This document shows positions 8,471 to 16,674 of a DNA stretch of 64,000 nucleotides, in pieces. The DNA comes from Candidatus Pantoea bituminis (GTDB lineage: Bacteria > Pseudomonadota > Gammaproteobacteria > Enterobacterales > Enterobacteriaceae): positions 1,488,001 through 1,552,000 of the forward strand of contig NZ_JAGTWO010000004.1 of the NCBI RefSeq assembly GCF_018842675.1, in the 5' to 3' direction. The translations under genes and the position numbers were made by a program. Numbering within the stretch: the first letter of the stretch is position 1; each line of letters starts with the position of its first letter. The notes beneath the pieces are model-generated. The model saw only the letters and a list, made by a program, of their open reading frames with translations. It was not told the origin of the DNA and ran no database searches.

Positions 8471-10348
8471 TCAGGCCTTTAACTTTCTCATTTCGATACC
8501 AAAAATCTGCCCGTTGATGCGTACTTTAAGGCAGCTGGTCGCTTCATCAAACTCAGCCACTTTGCCACTGGTGCCGTGAATAATCAGCTCTTTGTTATTG
8601 TTATAGCCAAAGCCGACGCTTTTATTGCCGGTCCAGTGTTGTTCAAAGCAGATCACTGGCGTGGCATCCAACTCAGCACTTTTTTCCGGCTCACATTTCG
8701 TGAAGCTTTTGCGGAACAGAAAATGCACGCCGGCTTGATAACGATCCACGCCGTTGGTTTCTAATAACGCGATGCTTTGGCCGGTATATTGGCCGATCTT
8801 CACATAGATTTTGCAGGCGGAGCTTTTACCTTCAATGTGTACCTGAACAACCGGGGAAGAGCCTTCGCTGTGCCAGGTGGCGTAAGGTCCGCCGCTGGTG
8901 GCCTGAATCGCAATATATGCTGCGCCCTGCGCGGTTCTCTGCGAATAATCAATTTGTGTCTCTCCGACGGTACTGTATCCACCGGAGCCCACAATTTTAA
9001 TATTGAGCTGATTAGATTCGGTGGGGAAAGCGACCTCGCCCAAATAAAACCAGACGTCTTTATCGGTACGGTTATCCATGCGATGTTGGGAGGTAACGTA
9101 GTCATAATTTAGCGAACCATTCAGGATCATCCCCCAGTTCGCCATCTCCACGTTGCCCTCTTCATATTCCGACAGCCAGCGTTCGCCCTCCGGTGTGAAA
9201 TCGACTTTACTTCCGCTTTGTAGATTTTTCTGCGTCATGATAATACGGGCGTAAGCGAGTTTTAACGGGTTGGCACAATCCTCCAGATTGAAGGTCTCAA
9301 TGATCCACTGACCGTTCGAGAGATCGCCGGGAAATTCTGTGTGTTCGATCCAGCCGTTACGAATAATGGATTGTGTACAGCGCGGAATATCTAAAGCAGG
9401 GAACAATGTGTTGTGCTGGATATTAAAGTTGGCCAGTTCAATCGCCGTTGAATGATCCCATACGCCTTGCGCTTGACCTGACCAGCGTGCATAGACAATG
9501 GAATTTTGACAATAGCGGCCATAAAATTGATCGAATTTGCAGTCAAGGGTATCGATAATATCCAGTGCACGTCCGCCGAGGTAGCGGAATTCTACGCAGC
9601 TCAAACGTAAAAACTGGCCACCGGGAATAATATTTTTAAAGAAGCCTTTGGTATTGGCAACCGTACTGCCGTCACCCTTGCTTTGGCCTTTTACAACGAA
9701 GCCTGATATCTCCACATAGCGCGCTTTTACTGAGAACATCACTTCGTTATTTTTCTGATCGGAAAGCAGCGTTGTTGAGGCAAAAAAGCCAAAGTTAACC
9801 GGTGCGCCAGAGATTTTAAATCGGGCAATCTCTTTCGAGGAAATATCAAACTTCGACAGCAAAAATACGCCAGCGGTAAAACGAATGCCGGTTGCAGGAT
9901 TATTTTTCTGCGACCAGTCAAACATACGTGTTACCGCTTCAAGACAATCGACTTTACCGTCTGGGACGGCACCAAAATCGATAACCGTCACGTTGTTATA
10001 ATCCAGAACGACTCGCTTCCAGCGCGCTTTTTCCGGCGTGACGATGTTCAGGCCAAAATCTTCTGCAGTGGTTTTATCTGCAGCATCGTAAACAAAAAGG
10101 CCACCGCCCCTGTTTGTGTCGGTGTTGTATTCCAATACTGAGGCAAGTTCTCCCGGCTGAGTCGGCTCGGTGCTGCGTAACTCAGCGATGTTTTTTAATT
10201 GCGTAATGCCCGCCCCATTACTGCTATTTAGGCTCGCCAACTCCACTATAATTTTGCCGAAATCAATGCTTTTACCGCTTTTATCTAAAACGGTGAGCGA
10301 GTTACTGTTATCAGCGCTAACGGTGACGTCATCTGATTTATTCGTCAT
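8471..10348 (-). CDS. Beta-helix tailspike/exopolysaccharide-depolymerase-like protein
   Basis: A 625-residue protein with a phage-tailspike look. An N-terminal adaptor-like region (about 1-110) is followed by VIDFGAVPDGKVDCLEAVTR (about 114-133), the entry motif of pectate-lyase-superfamily right-handed beta-helices found in tailspikes and exopolysaccharide depolymerases. A long beta-rich body follows and then a separate C-terminal domain. There is no obvious signal peptide. A TTAAGGAA ribosome-binding site precedes ATG 10348. Similar proteins act in phages and in Erwinia/Pantoea polysaccharide clusters (AmsF/WceF type), but the substrate cannot be read here. It is inserted between dcm and vsr, which suggests acquisition by transfer. 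Confidence 0.65.
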   Translation of the reverse strand: MTNKSDDVTVSADNSNSLTVLDKSGKSIDFGKIIVELASLNSSNGAGITQLKNIAELRSTEPTQPGELASVLEYNTDTNRGGGLFVYDAADKTTAEDFGLNIVTPEKARWKRVVLDYNNVTVIDFGAVPDGKVDCLEAVTRMFDWSQKNNPATGIRFTAGVFLLSKFDISSKEIARFKISGAPVNFGFFASTTLLSDQKNNEVMFSVKARYVEISGFVVKGQSKGDGSTVANTKGFFKNIIPGGQFLRLSCVEFRYLGGRALDIIDTLDCKFDQFYGRYCQNSIVYARWSGQAQGVWDHSTAIELANFNIQHNTLFPALDIPRCTQSIIRNGWIEHTEFPGDLSNGQWIIETFNLEDCANPLKLAYARIIMTQKNLQSGSKVDFTPEGERWLSEYEEGNVEMANWGMILNGSLNYDYVTSQHRMDNRTDKDVWFYLGEVAFPTESNQLNIKIVGSGGYSTVGETQIDYSQRTAQGAAYIAIQATSGGPYATWHSEGSSPVVQVHIEGKSSACKIYVKIGQYTGQSIALLETNGVDRYQAGVHFLFRKSFTKCEPEKSAELDATPVICFEQHWTGNKSVGFGYNNNKELIIHGTSGKVAEFDEATSCLKVRINGQIFGIEMRKLKA

Positions 10349-10732
10349 GGTGCTTTCCTTAATAAATGGTCAAGAAGAGTTAAAGTCTTTTTTAGTATAA
10401 GTCCTTGAAAATTAATATTTATGCGCGTGCCGCCGTTAACCGGAGTAAAATATGTAGTCTTATTTTTAATCAGCGGTAACGGATTGAATTGTGGCGATAA
10501 GCGAAGCGGAAGATTTACGCTTTACAGATTATTCGCAGCACTCTTTTATGCATCGTTGGACCGAAAATAGGGCCAAAAAGGATTTACAGACAGGAGGTTG
10601 TGCAGCATGGCAGCATTGTCAGGTTGAGAACCCTTGTCAGTGGCTTATTAATAGCGTCGCCGGATTGACGCTAACACTGTCGATTTTCGTGGCTCAGGCT
10701 AAAGTTGAAAGACCAGTCAAAAAGGAGACGCC
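10349..10732. other. Intergenic region between the beta-helix gene and vsr
   Basis: 384 bases between divergent genes. The left part is AT-rich and should hold the beta-helix gene's promoter. An open frame from 10491 runs into vsr in another frame and is not supported by homology. A GGAGG-preceded ATG at about 10608 gives only a few codons. I see no RNA gene. Confidence 0.5.
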
Positions 10733-11245
10733 ATGGCCGACGTTCACTCTAGCGAGATACGCAGCAAAAACATGCGGGCTATCCGCCAGCAGGACACCGC
10801 GATTGAGCAGCGCATTGCGCTCTTACTCAAAGATCGGGGGTTTACTTACCGCGTACAGGACAAAAACTTACCGGGACGCCCCGATTTCGTTCTGCTGGAG
10901 CAGCAGGCGATCATCTTCGTCCATGGCTGTTTTTGGCATCGTCATCATTGCTATCTGTTTAAAATTCCGGCCACCCGCACCGAATTCTGGATCGGTAAGA
11001 TCAACAGCAACGTAGAGCGTGACCAGCGCTATGTTAAGCAACTGCAGGAAAATGGCTGGAAGGTTCTGATTATCTGGGAATGTGCACTGCGCGGAAAGCT
11101 GCGTCTCAGCGATGAAGATTTGCAGGAAAGGCTGGAAGAGTGGCTGCTGGTGATGAAGGAGAGCGCTGAGATTGATCATCAGGGAATTCACCATTACCGC
11201 GCCCCTGAACTTGCAGCCTTGCCAATCAGCAACATAATTGGTTAG
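10733..11245 (+). CDS. vsr: Very short patch repair endonuclease Vsr
   Basis: A 170-residue T:G mismatch endonuclease that repairs deamination products at Dcm sites (CTWGG). Family motifs are present: RSKNMRAI near residues 10-18, the catalytic-site region PGRPDFV (about 48-54), the zinc/metal loop HGCFWHRHHC (about 64-73) and the closing VLIIWECAL. It is slightly longer than the 156-residue E. coli protein because of the C-terminal tail. It starts at ATG 10733 with AAGGAGACGCC before it. In E. coli vsr overlaps dcm; here it is transcribed divergently from dcm and separated from it. Confidence 0.95.
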   Translation: MADVHSSEIRSKNMRAIRQQDTAIEQRIALLLKDRGFTYRVQDKNLPGRPDFVLLEQQAIIFVHGCFWHRHHCYLFKIPATRTEFWIGKINSNVERDQRYVKQLQENGWKVLIIWECALRGKLRLSDEDLQERLEEWLLVMKESAEIDHQGIHHYRAPELAALPISNIIG

Positions 11246-11275
11246 ATCTCCGCTTTCTCCGTGAAGGATCCTGTA

Positions 11276-11551
11276 ATGAGCAGCATTAAACTGACCGTTA
11301 AACGCCTTTATCAGATCCGTGATGAGCGCATGGTAAACACCAAAGCGACAGCGCGAATTTATGTGGGCGATACGCTTATCGCCACGGAGGAAGTGACAGG
11401 GTTAACTGAGAGTCCAGTAAGTAAGTATCTGCATGCACAGACGAAAGCGGGAGAAGCGGTGCGTGTGGAATGGGATTGTGAGGGCATCGCCGAGATGTCA
11501 GTTGCCGAAATTGAGCGCTGCCCATGTTGTCAGCATAACGAACCGGAATAG
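11276..11551 (+). CDS. Hypothetical protein with C-terminal CPCC motif
   Basis: A 91-residue protein beginning MSSIKLTVKRLYQIRDERM and ending RCPCCQHNEPE. ATG 11276 is preferred over an in-frame GTG 15 bases upstream because AAGGAT lies just ahead of it. The middle looks like a small beta-rich domain, and the two closely spaced cysteines near the end could bind metal. It lies between vsr and yedI on the same strand, probably in one transcript. I do not recognise the family. Confidence 0.6.
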   Translation: MSSIKLTVKRLYQIRDERMVNTKATARIYVGDTLIATEEVTGLTESPVSKYLHAQTKAGEAVRVEWDCEGIAEMSVAEIERCPCCQHNEPE

Positions 11552-11572
11552 AACCGGCATAAGGATCGCATT

Positions 11573-12483
11573 TTGGCAGGAACGAGTTTACTGACTTTAT
11601 TAGATGATATTGCAACACTTCTGGATGATATTTCCGTCATGGGAAAAGTGGCGGCCAAAAAAACGGCAGGCGTTTTAGGTGATGATTTATCGCTTAACGC
11701 CCAGCAAGTGACGGGGGTTAAAGCCAATCGTGAGCTGCCGGTTGTGTGGGGCGTTGCCAAAGGATCATTTCTTAATAAGTTGATTTTAGTGCCGCTGGCG
11801 CTGGTGATCTCAGCGTTTGCCCCTTGGCTGATTACGCCACTTTTGATGATTGGCGGTGCCTACCTTTGCTACGAAGGCGTAGAAAAGGTTATGCACAGTT
11901 TGCAACATGATAAACAGCAAAAGTCACCGGAAGCGCGACAGGAGCGTTTGGACAAACTGACCAAGCAGGATCCGCAAGCGTTTGAAAAAAGAAAATAAAA
12001 GGGGCGATACGCACGGATTTTATTTTGTCTGCGGAAATTGTCGCTATCACGTTGGGCATTGTCTCCGAAGCACCATTAATGAATCAGGTCATCATCCTGG
12101 CCGGCATCGCCATTCTCGTTACTGTTGGGGTGTATGGCATCGTCGCGGCTATCGTGAAAATCGATGATTTAGGTTTCTGGCTGCGAGAAAAGCCTTCGCG
12201 CATGGCGCAGGGAATTGGCAGCTTTTTGCTGGCGACCGCGCCCTGGTTAATGAAGATTTTATCGGTCGTTGGCACTATCGCCATGTTTTTAGTGGGCGGC
12301 GGCATTGTGGTACATGGCATCACGCCGCTGCATCATTTTATTGAAGAAGCCACTGCTGGATTTGGCGGCCTGATTTCAAGCTTATTAAGCAACGGTGCCA
12401 ATCTGGTACTCGGTTTTATCATTGGGTCGATCGTGCTGTTAGGCGTAAATCTGATTGCAAAAATGCGTGGGAAATCGGTATAA
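11573..12483 (+). pseudogene. yedI: Inner membrane protein YedI (DUF808), interrupted by one frameshift
   Basis: A multi-pass inner-membrane protein of the DUF808 family with no settled function. The first frame begins [18 protein letters not shown], essentially identical to E. coli YedI, from a TTG start at 11573 behind AAGGAT. It ends prematurely at 11998. The second frame resumes through [18 protein letters not shown] and runs to 12483. The join is a six-A run at 11985-11990; seven A restore F-E-K-K-K-I-K-G and a total of 303 residues (E. coli 305). Either a real one-base loss or a sequencing error explains it. Confidence 0.9.
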
Positions 12484-12516
12484 AGCGCGCTGAAATTGCA
12501 TAACGGGAGCAAAAAA

Positions 12517-12648
12517 ATGAGCGATGACATGTTTGAATTTGATATTGATGCACAGCTTGAGCAGGCTGAAGCGAAAGCAGAGAAGAAGGCCAACGAAGTG
12601 CCTGACGATCTCGGCGATGAAGCAGATTGCGAAGGCTGCAAAATCTAA
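12517..12648 (+). CDS. Small acidic protein, 43 residues, C-terminal CxxC
   Basis: A 43-codon frame with a CGGGAG ribosome-binding site and a strong terminator directly behind it. The peptide starts MSDDMFEFDIDAQLEQAEAK, is rich in Asp/Glu and Lys with a helical central segment, and ends CEGCKI, a possible metal or redox pair. It is too short for most gene finders, but signals at both ends support it. I do not recognise the family. Confidence 0.55.
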   Translation: MSDDMFEFDIDAQLEQAEAKAEKKANEVPDDLGDEADCEGCKI

Positions 12649-12670
12649 TTCTTGTTAAAGAGTTTCTTTA

Positions 12671-12703
12671 AAAGCGGATAACAAATGTTATCCGCTTTTT
12701 TTA
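12671..12703 (+). terminator. Intrinsic terminator
   Basis: Bases 12671-12682 (AAAGCGGATAAC) and 12687-12698 pair perfectly and run into seven T. It closes the yedI to 43-residue-ORF unit. Confidence 0.9.
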
Positions 12704-12827
12704 TTTTCAACATATCCATCTGCTTAATTCTGAATTCGCCATTTTTATGTTTGCCTTAACAGGCAAGAACCCTTTTCGCCTGCTATAAAGAAAACTGTTC
12801 ATTAAAAAGTCAAACGGAGGGCGCAAC

Positions 12828-13007
12828 ATGGTTTTTGCAATCAGTGAAGAAGTTCAGCATAAGGAAGGCGGGCAAACGATGGTTGTCACCGGTTATGCCA
12901 GCGGTATGGTCGAGTGTCGTTGGTATGACGGCTACGCGGTGAGAAGAGAAGCTTTCCGTTCTGATGAGCTGAGTCATTCAACACCGTCACAACAGTTGGC
13001 AAGTTGA
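12828..13007 (+). CDS. yodC: YodC family small protein (DUF2158)
   Basis: A 59-residue protein starting ATG 12828 after CGGAGGGCG. The segment VTGYASGMVECRWYDGYAVR is nearly the same as in E. coli YodC (60 residues), a small SH3-like beta-barrel protein of unknown function. In E. coli it also lies in the yedI-yedP neighbourhood. No mechanism is known. Confidence 0.85.
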   Translation: MVFAISEEVQHKEGGQTMVVTGYASGMVECRWYDGYAVRREAFRSDELSHSTPSQQLAS

Positions 13008-13092
13008 TGCGTTTTTTATCCGCCGCTTCCCTGCGGCGGGTGTCTTAGCCTTAACAATCTCATCCCGTTTTAGACTTCACCCTCTAGCCCCA

Positions 13093-14313
13093 TCACACGT
13101 TACCTTCGTTATCCTCTTCCACGGCCTGATAAATACGCTGTAGGATGTCAGGGAATGCAGACTGCACACGACTCCAGCTTGGAATAAACGGCTTGTCATT
13201 AGGGCGTTCTATGAAGGCCTGTCCCGCTTCAAGAATCGACTGTGTAAACATCTCAACGGCCGCTTCTTCTACATGCTGTTCAAACTTCAGACCATTCATC
13301 GTCGCTTCGTGATTGTAGATTTCCATCATATCGAGTGCGTTACGGTAATAGGTGGCTTTCAGCACGCGGAAAGAATCACTGGTAAGCGGCACGCCCATGG
13401 TGGCGAGTTTACGTAGCAGCGACTGTACGATATCGCTGCTCATTCGTTTCAGTCCGCCCGTGCCATCTTCTTCCGCCAGCGGCTGGTGTTTGTGATCGTA
13501 GTTGTCGGCTATTTCGACCTGACACGTTTGTCGCGTGGTGTAATTACGAAATATTTCCGACAGCACGCCAATTTCCAGACCCCAGTCACCCGGAATTTTT
13601 ATGCCGTTCAGCACGTGTGTACGCATGGCAAACTCACCCGATAATGGGTAACGAAAACTGGAAAGGTAATCGAGATAGTCAGAATGGCCGTACACTTTTT
13701 GCAGCGAACGCAGCAGTGGGCCAACCAGTAAACGCCCAACACGACCATTTAGTTTGCCATCTGCCACGCGCGCATAGAAACCTTTGCAAAACTCATACTG
13801 GAACGACGGGTTCGCCAGCGGATAAAGCAGGCGCGCCAGCATGCCGCGTTCATAGGTGACGATATCGCAGTCATGGAGCGCCACACAGCTGGTGCGGTCA
13901 GAAGCCAGCGTATAGCCGGTACAAAACCAGACATTGCGGCCTTTGCCGGGCTGGCTGGGCGACAAGCCCTCTTTGTCTAATTCTGCATCTATCGCTTTCA
14001 AACGCGGGCCATCGTTCCATAAAATTCGATGGCGCTGTGGCAAACGCGAGAAGAATTCCCGGGCATGTAAAAACTGCTCGCGGTCAGCGCGATCAAGACC
14101 GATGACGATCTCATTGAGATAAGGTACCTGGGCTAGTTCATCAACAATATTGCTCAGTGCCGGGCCTTCCAGCTCAGAAAACAGTGACGGCAGAATTAAG
14201 CCCATTTTGCGCTTACGGGCAAAGCGTACCATCTCTTTTTCAAGCGACTCCACGCTGCGGTGGGTGAGGTTATGGAAGTTAGTGACGACGCCATTCTGAT
14301 AAAAATCACTCAT
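13093..14313 (-). CDS. gpgS: Glucosyl-3-phosphoglycerate synthase-like glycosyltransferase (GT81 type)
   Basis: A 406-residue GT-A fold glycosyltransferase resembling enterobacterial glucosyl-3-phosphoglycerate synthases, which join a nucleotide sugar to 3-phosphoglycerate as the first step to the compatible solute glucosylglycerate. Support includes a nucleotide-binding N-terminal half, the metal-binding ALHDCDIVTYERGML segment (about residues 143-157) and the GDWGLEIGVLSEIF acceptor region. It is followed on the same strand by a matching phosphatase gene (yedP, upstream in transcription order), so the two make a synthase/phosphatase pair. Donor and acceptor specificity are inferred from family and context. 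Confidence 0.8.
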   Translation of the reverse strand: MSDFYQNGVVTNFHNLTHRSVESLEKEMVRFARKRKMGLILPSLFSELEGPALSNIVDELAQVPYLNEIVIGLDRADREQFLHAREFFSRLPQRHRILWNDGPRLKAIDAELDKEGLSPSQPGKGRNVWFCTGYTLASDRTSCVALHDCDIVTYERGMLARLLYPLANPSFQYEFCKGFYARVADGKLNGRVGRLLVGPLLRSLQKVYGHSDYLDYLSSFRYPLSGEFAMRTHVLNGIKIPGDWGLEIGVLSEIFRNYTTRQTCQVEIADNYDHKHQPLAEEDGTGGLKRMSSDIVQSLLRKLATMGVPLTSDSFRVLKATYYRNALDMMEIYNHEATMNGLKFEQHVEEAAVEMFTQSILEAGQAFIERPNDKPFIPSWSRVQSAFPDILQRIYQAVEEDNEGNV

Positions 14314-14355
14314 CGCATTATCCTTATGGTATGCAGCGGCTGCCGCAAATTGAGG

Positions 14356-15138
14356 CTAAGTAAGAAAATAGTCCAGACCTTCGCACCAGCCTTCGGGGCC
14401 ATAGTGCGCGGTGTGATAGATATGTTTGAGATCTTGTCGGGTCAGGCGCACTGGCGTTTTACTGTAGCCTTTGATCACCACCGCGTAGTCGACGGCATCC
14501 AGCATGGGTGCATCGTTTGGGCCATCACCCAACCCAATAGTGACTCGAGGTTCACCTGACAGCTGGCTAAGTAACCAGCGTAGCGCTTCACCTTTCCCGC
14601 TGCCCGCCGGCATCACGTGCCAAAAGCGACCGCCCTGCGTTAATGTCAGATTGTGTTGCGTGAGTTCGCTGTGAAAGGAAGCAAAAGCTTCTTCGCTGTC
14701 ACGCCAGACCAGCACCTCTGACGCGTCGCGCTGGCGCGATAGTGCGGCGTCAGCCTCGCTGAGTCCTGTCATCGCCGAGACTTCCCGATCGGTAAAATTG
14801 TGAAATCCGGTGAAGCGATAACGACTTTGTAGCAGCGATAAATGGTGGCACAGCGTTTCATAGTCTGCGCTGTCAGCGGGCAAGCGAATCCGTTCTGAAG
14901 GATCAAGTTGGATCAGCGCACCGTTTTCAGCAATGAACGGTGCGCCCGTAATACCGAGTTTCTTTTGCAACGGCAGAATTTCCGCCGCGGTTTTACTGGA
15001 GCAGATCACCAAAGGAATTTGGTGTTGTTGCAACTGCTCAAGCCATTCTTCAGCGGGATCCCAGCTATAGCTGTGATGGTCGAGCAGGGAACCGTCGAGA
15101 TCGGTCACAATCATCAATGGTTGTTGAAGCGTAGGCAT
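14356..15138 (-). CDS. yedP: Mannosyl/glucosyl-3-phosphoglycerate phosphatase (HAD family)
   Basis: A 260-residue HAD-superfamily phosphatase of the MPGP type. Motif I is VTDLDGSLLD (nucleophile Asp12), motif II/III residues lie in VICSSKTAAE, and motif IV is IGLGDGPNDAPMLD (about residues 217-230). It is the E. coli YedP orthologue. Beside a gpgS-type synthase it most likely removes phosphate from glucosyl-3-phosphoglycerate to give the osmolyte glucosylglycerate. It is transcribed ahead of gpgS with a 42-base gap, so probably as one operon. Confidence 0.88.
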   Translation of the reverse strand: MPTLQQPLMIVTDLDGSLLDHHSYSWDPAEEWLEQLQQHQIPLVICSSKTAAEILPLQKKLGITGAPFIAENGALIQLDPSERIRLPADSADYETLCHHLSLLQSRYRFTGFHNFTDREVSAMTGLSEADAALSRQRDASEVLVWRDSEEAFASFHSELTQHNLTLTQGGRFWHVMPAGSGKGEALRWLLSQLSGEPRVTIGLGDGPNDAPMLDAVDYAVVIKGYSKTPVRLTRQDLKHIYHTAHYGPEGWCEGLDYFLT

Positions 15139-15519
15139 CGTAAGGCTCCTTTCATCACATTCAACGCCCCGTCACTTTTTACGCTGCAGGTGCGTTATCT
15201 ACATTACTCGACACGTCTGTGCGTCAGCGAAATGCAGGTCAAACCGATTTCGCCTACCGTGTCATTCGTTTGCCGCCTCGCTGCAACGCAAATTATTCAG
15301 GGTATAAAGCAACGATTTTTCAATATTATAGTTGAATCTTAGTTGCTCTTTTGCCGAACACTCATCTTAGGAATATCCAGGAATAATCCTAAAACGTAAC
15401 GGCGTTTACGGGTATGTTGCACGTTTCTTGCGCGCTCTAGCGCTTGGTACACAAGGTGTTTTCGGTAACAGTGACATCAAAATGGCGGTTTGTGTGGCAG
15501 GATTGTGCAGGGTTAAGAC
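15139..15519. other. Intergenic region upstream of yedP and dsrA
   Basis: About 380 bases between the yedP start and the dsrA promoter. It must hold the yedP-gpgS promoter on the minus strand. No open frame with a credible start or product was found. Confidence 0.55.
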
Positions 15520-15547
15520 TTGTCTTAAGTCACGAGAGGCGTAGTCT
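15513..15547 (+). promoter_or_regulatory. Likely dsrA promoter with overlapping inverted repeat
   Basis: TTGTCT at 15520-15525 and TAGTCT at 15542-15547, 16 bases apart, would place a transcription start near 15553. The inverted repeat TTAAGAC..GTCTTAA (15513-15528) covers the -35 box and could be an operator. The assignment is by inspection only. Confidence 0.45.
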
Positions 15548-15552
15548 GCAGA

Positions 15553-15618
15553 GGTGTTAAGAATTCCCTGGTGTAACGAATTGAATTTTTTACCCGGCCA
15601 TCCCGCCGGGTATTTTTT
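15553..15618 (+). ncRNA. dsrA: DsrA small regulatory RNA, short form
   Basis: The stretch CCCTGGTGTAACGAATT (about 15566-15582) matches the E. coli DsrA segment that pairs with the rpoS leader, and it is followed by a U-rich stretch and a terminator stem TACCCGGC / GCCGGGTA with six T (15591-15618). DsrA is an Hfq-dependent RNA that activates rpoS and represses hns. At roughly 65 bases this copy is shorter than the 87 of E. coli and lacks an evident middle stem-loop, the part linked to hns pairing. Position between yedP and yodD fits the E. coli neighbourhood. The 5' end is estimated from the promoter. Confidence 0.8.
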
Positions 15619-15628
15619 GGAAACGATT

Positions 15629-15865
15629 TCAACGATTCATTTCACTGCTGGTGCAGTCGTGAATATCGAGTTCAAATGCTTCAGCGATTTCGGTGTAAGC
15701 CTCAAAATGCCTGCTATCCAGCTTTATTCCACGATGGGATGGATCAAAATCCATATAATCGCGAACATCACCCGAAGTTTTCACCTGGATTGCTTCTAAT
15801 AGCGCATCCACGTCCACATTCAAAGCCCGCTGTGCGTCATCGCTAGACTCTTTTGCCGTTGCCAT
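15629..15865 (-). CDS. yodD: Stress-induced small protein YodD
   Basis: A 78-residue protein, similar over its length to E. coli YodD: the N-terminal ATAKESSDDAQR, the central VDVDALLEAIQ and the C-terminal AEAFELDIHDCTSSEMNR. In E. coli it is induced by peroxide, cadmium and acid, with unknown mechanism. It starts at ATG 15865 with AGGAGGCAG before it. It is transcribed convergently with dsrA, whose terminator lies just past its stop. Confidence 0.88.
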   Translation of the reverse strand: MATAKESSDDAQRALNVDVDALLEAIQVKTSGDVRDYMDFDPSHRGIKLDSRHFEAYTEIAEAFELDIHDCTSSEMNR

Positions 15866-15947
15866 AATCTGCCTCCTGAAGGCGAGATGATATTTGAGTA
15901 TAGACGGCGGCGGGGAAAGCGGAATGTGGAATGACAGGCAAAAAAAG

Positions 15948-15964
15948 CCCGCGCTGCGCGGGCA
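15948..15964 (-). terminator. GC-rich hairpin, possible terminator
   Basis: GCCCGCG..CGCGGGC stem, with an A-run to its left that becomes a T-run on the minus strand. No annotated gene on the minus strand leads into it, so it may end an unrecognised transcript starting in 15970-16180. Confidence 0.4.
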
Positions 15965-16180
15965 AAAATCCTTGTTACTTTTAGGTTGACTGCGCCTATT
16001 GGGGTTGGTGCAGTGCTAAGAAGTGTAAAAGGTTTTCGCGTTAGAAATCTTGTCGTGAAACGTTAAGGAAGTGAAATTTCCTAATCTTACTCATCTTTAC
16101 CTGCTTTTTTGCTTAAAAGCAGGAGAAACAGCTATATTTAACGACAAAGCTGTTTTTAATCAACACCTCAAGGAGCGACC

Positions 16181-16339
16181 ATGGATATTATCCGCATTAT
16201 TATTGCTATTTTGTTACCCCCGCTGGGCGTCTTTATGCAGGTCGGTTTTGGCGGAGCATTTTGGCTAAACATCCTGTTAACGCTGTGTGGCTACATACCC
16301 GGTATCATTCACGCCGTCTGGGTGATTGCTCGCCGCTAA
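16181..16339 (+). CDS. YqaE/Pmp3 family small membrane protein
   Basis: A 52-residue protein made of two membrane helices: DIIRIIIAILLPPLGVFMQ, a glycine turn, then FWLNILLTLCGYIPGIIHAVW. This is the complete pattern and length of the YqaE/PMP3/Ric1 family, whose members are induced by salt, cold or envelope stress. The start ATG 16181 has CAAGGAGCG ahead. In E. coli yqaE is elsewhere on the chromosome; here it sits beside dsrB and the osmolyte genes, which suits a stress role. Confidence 0.85.
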   Translation: MDIIRIIIAILLPPLGVFMQVGFGGAFWLNILLTLCGYIPGIIHAVWVIARR

Positions 16340-16402
16340 ACGCTACATGGAAGCCATTGTTCGTTTAAACTGTGACTCAGGAAATAATCAGGAGAAATGA
16401 GA

Positions 16403-16597
16403 ATGAAGGTGAATGACCGTGTCACGGTAAAAACGGATGGCGGCCCGCGCAGGGTTGGAACCATTTTGGCCGTGGAGCCGTTTAACGAAGGCACCATGTT
16501 CCTGGTGGCATTAGAAGATTATCCGCTGGGGATATGGTTTTTTAATGAAACTGAACAGGCTGACGGAATCTTCGTTGAACCTTATGAATCGGCCTGA
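16403..16597 (+). CDS. dsrB: DsrB protein
   Basis: A 64-residue protein starting [17 protein letters not shown] and containing [20 protein letters not shown], nearly identical to E. coli DsrB, a sigma-S-dependent small protein of unknown function. ATG 16403 is chosen over the in-frame ATG six bases earlier because the GGAG at 16391-16394 is correctly spaced only for the former. It lies between dsrA and rcsA as in E. coli. Confidence 0.92.
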   Translation: MKVNDRVTVKTDGGPRRVGTILAVEPFNEGTMFLVALEDYPLGIWFFNETEQADGIFVEPYESA

Positions 16598-16617
16598 TAA
16601 CCGCGTTTGCAAAGAGA

Positions 16618-16642
16618 AAAGGTGCGCCATGGCGCACCTTTT
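16618..16642. terminator. Bidirectional terminator between dsrB and the chemoreceptor gene
   Basis: AAGGTGCGCC and GGCGCACCTT pair perfectly around AT, with T-runs available to both sides. It ends the convergent dsrB and chemoreceptor transcripts. Confidence 0.85.
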
Positions 16643-16674
16643 TTATGGCTTCAACCTGCTAACGACAACAGTAA

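Noticed and set aside
10491..11015. Open frame of 174 codons overlapping vsr in another frame
   Set aside because: It has no recognisable product, its second half is the shadow of the clearly real vsr and no ribosome-binding site precedes it.
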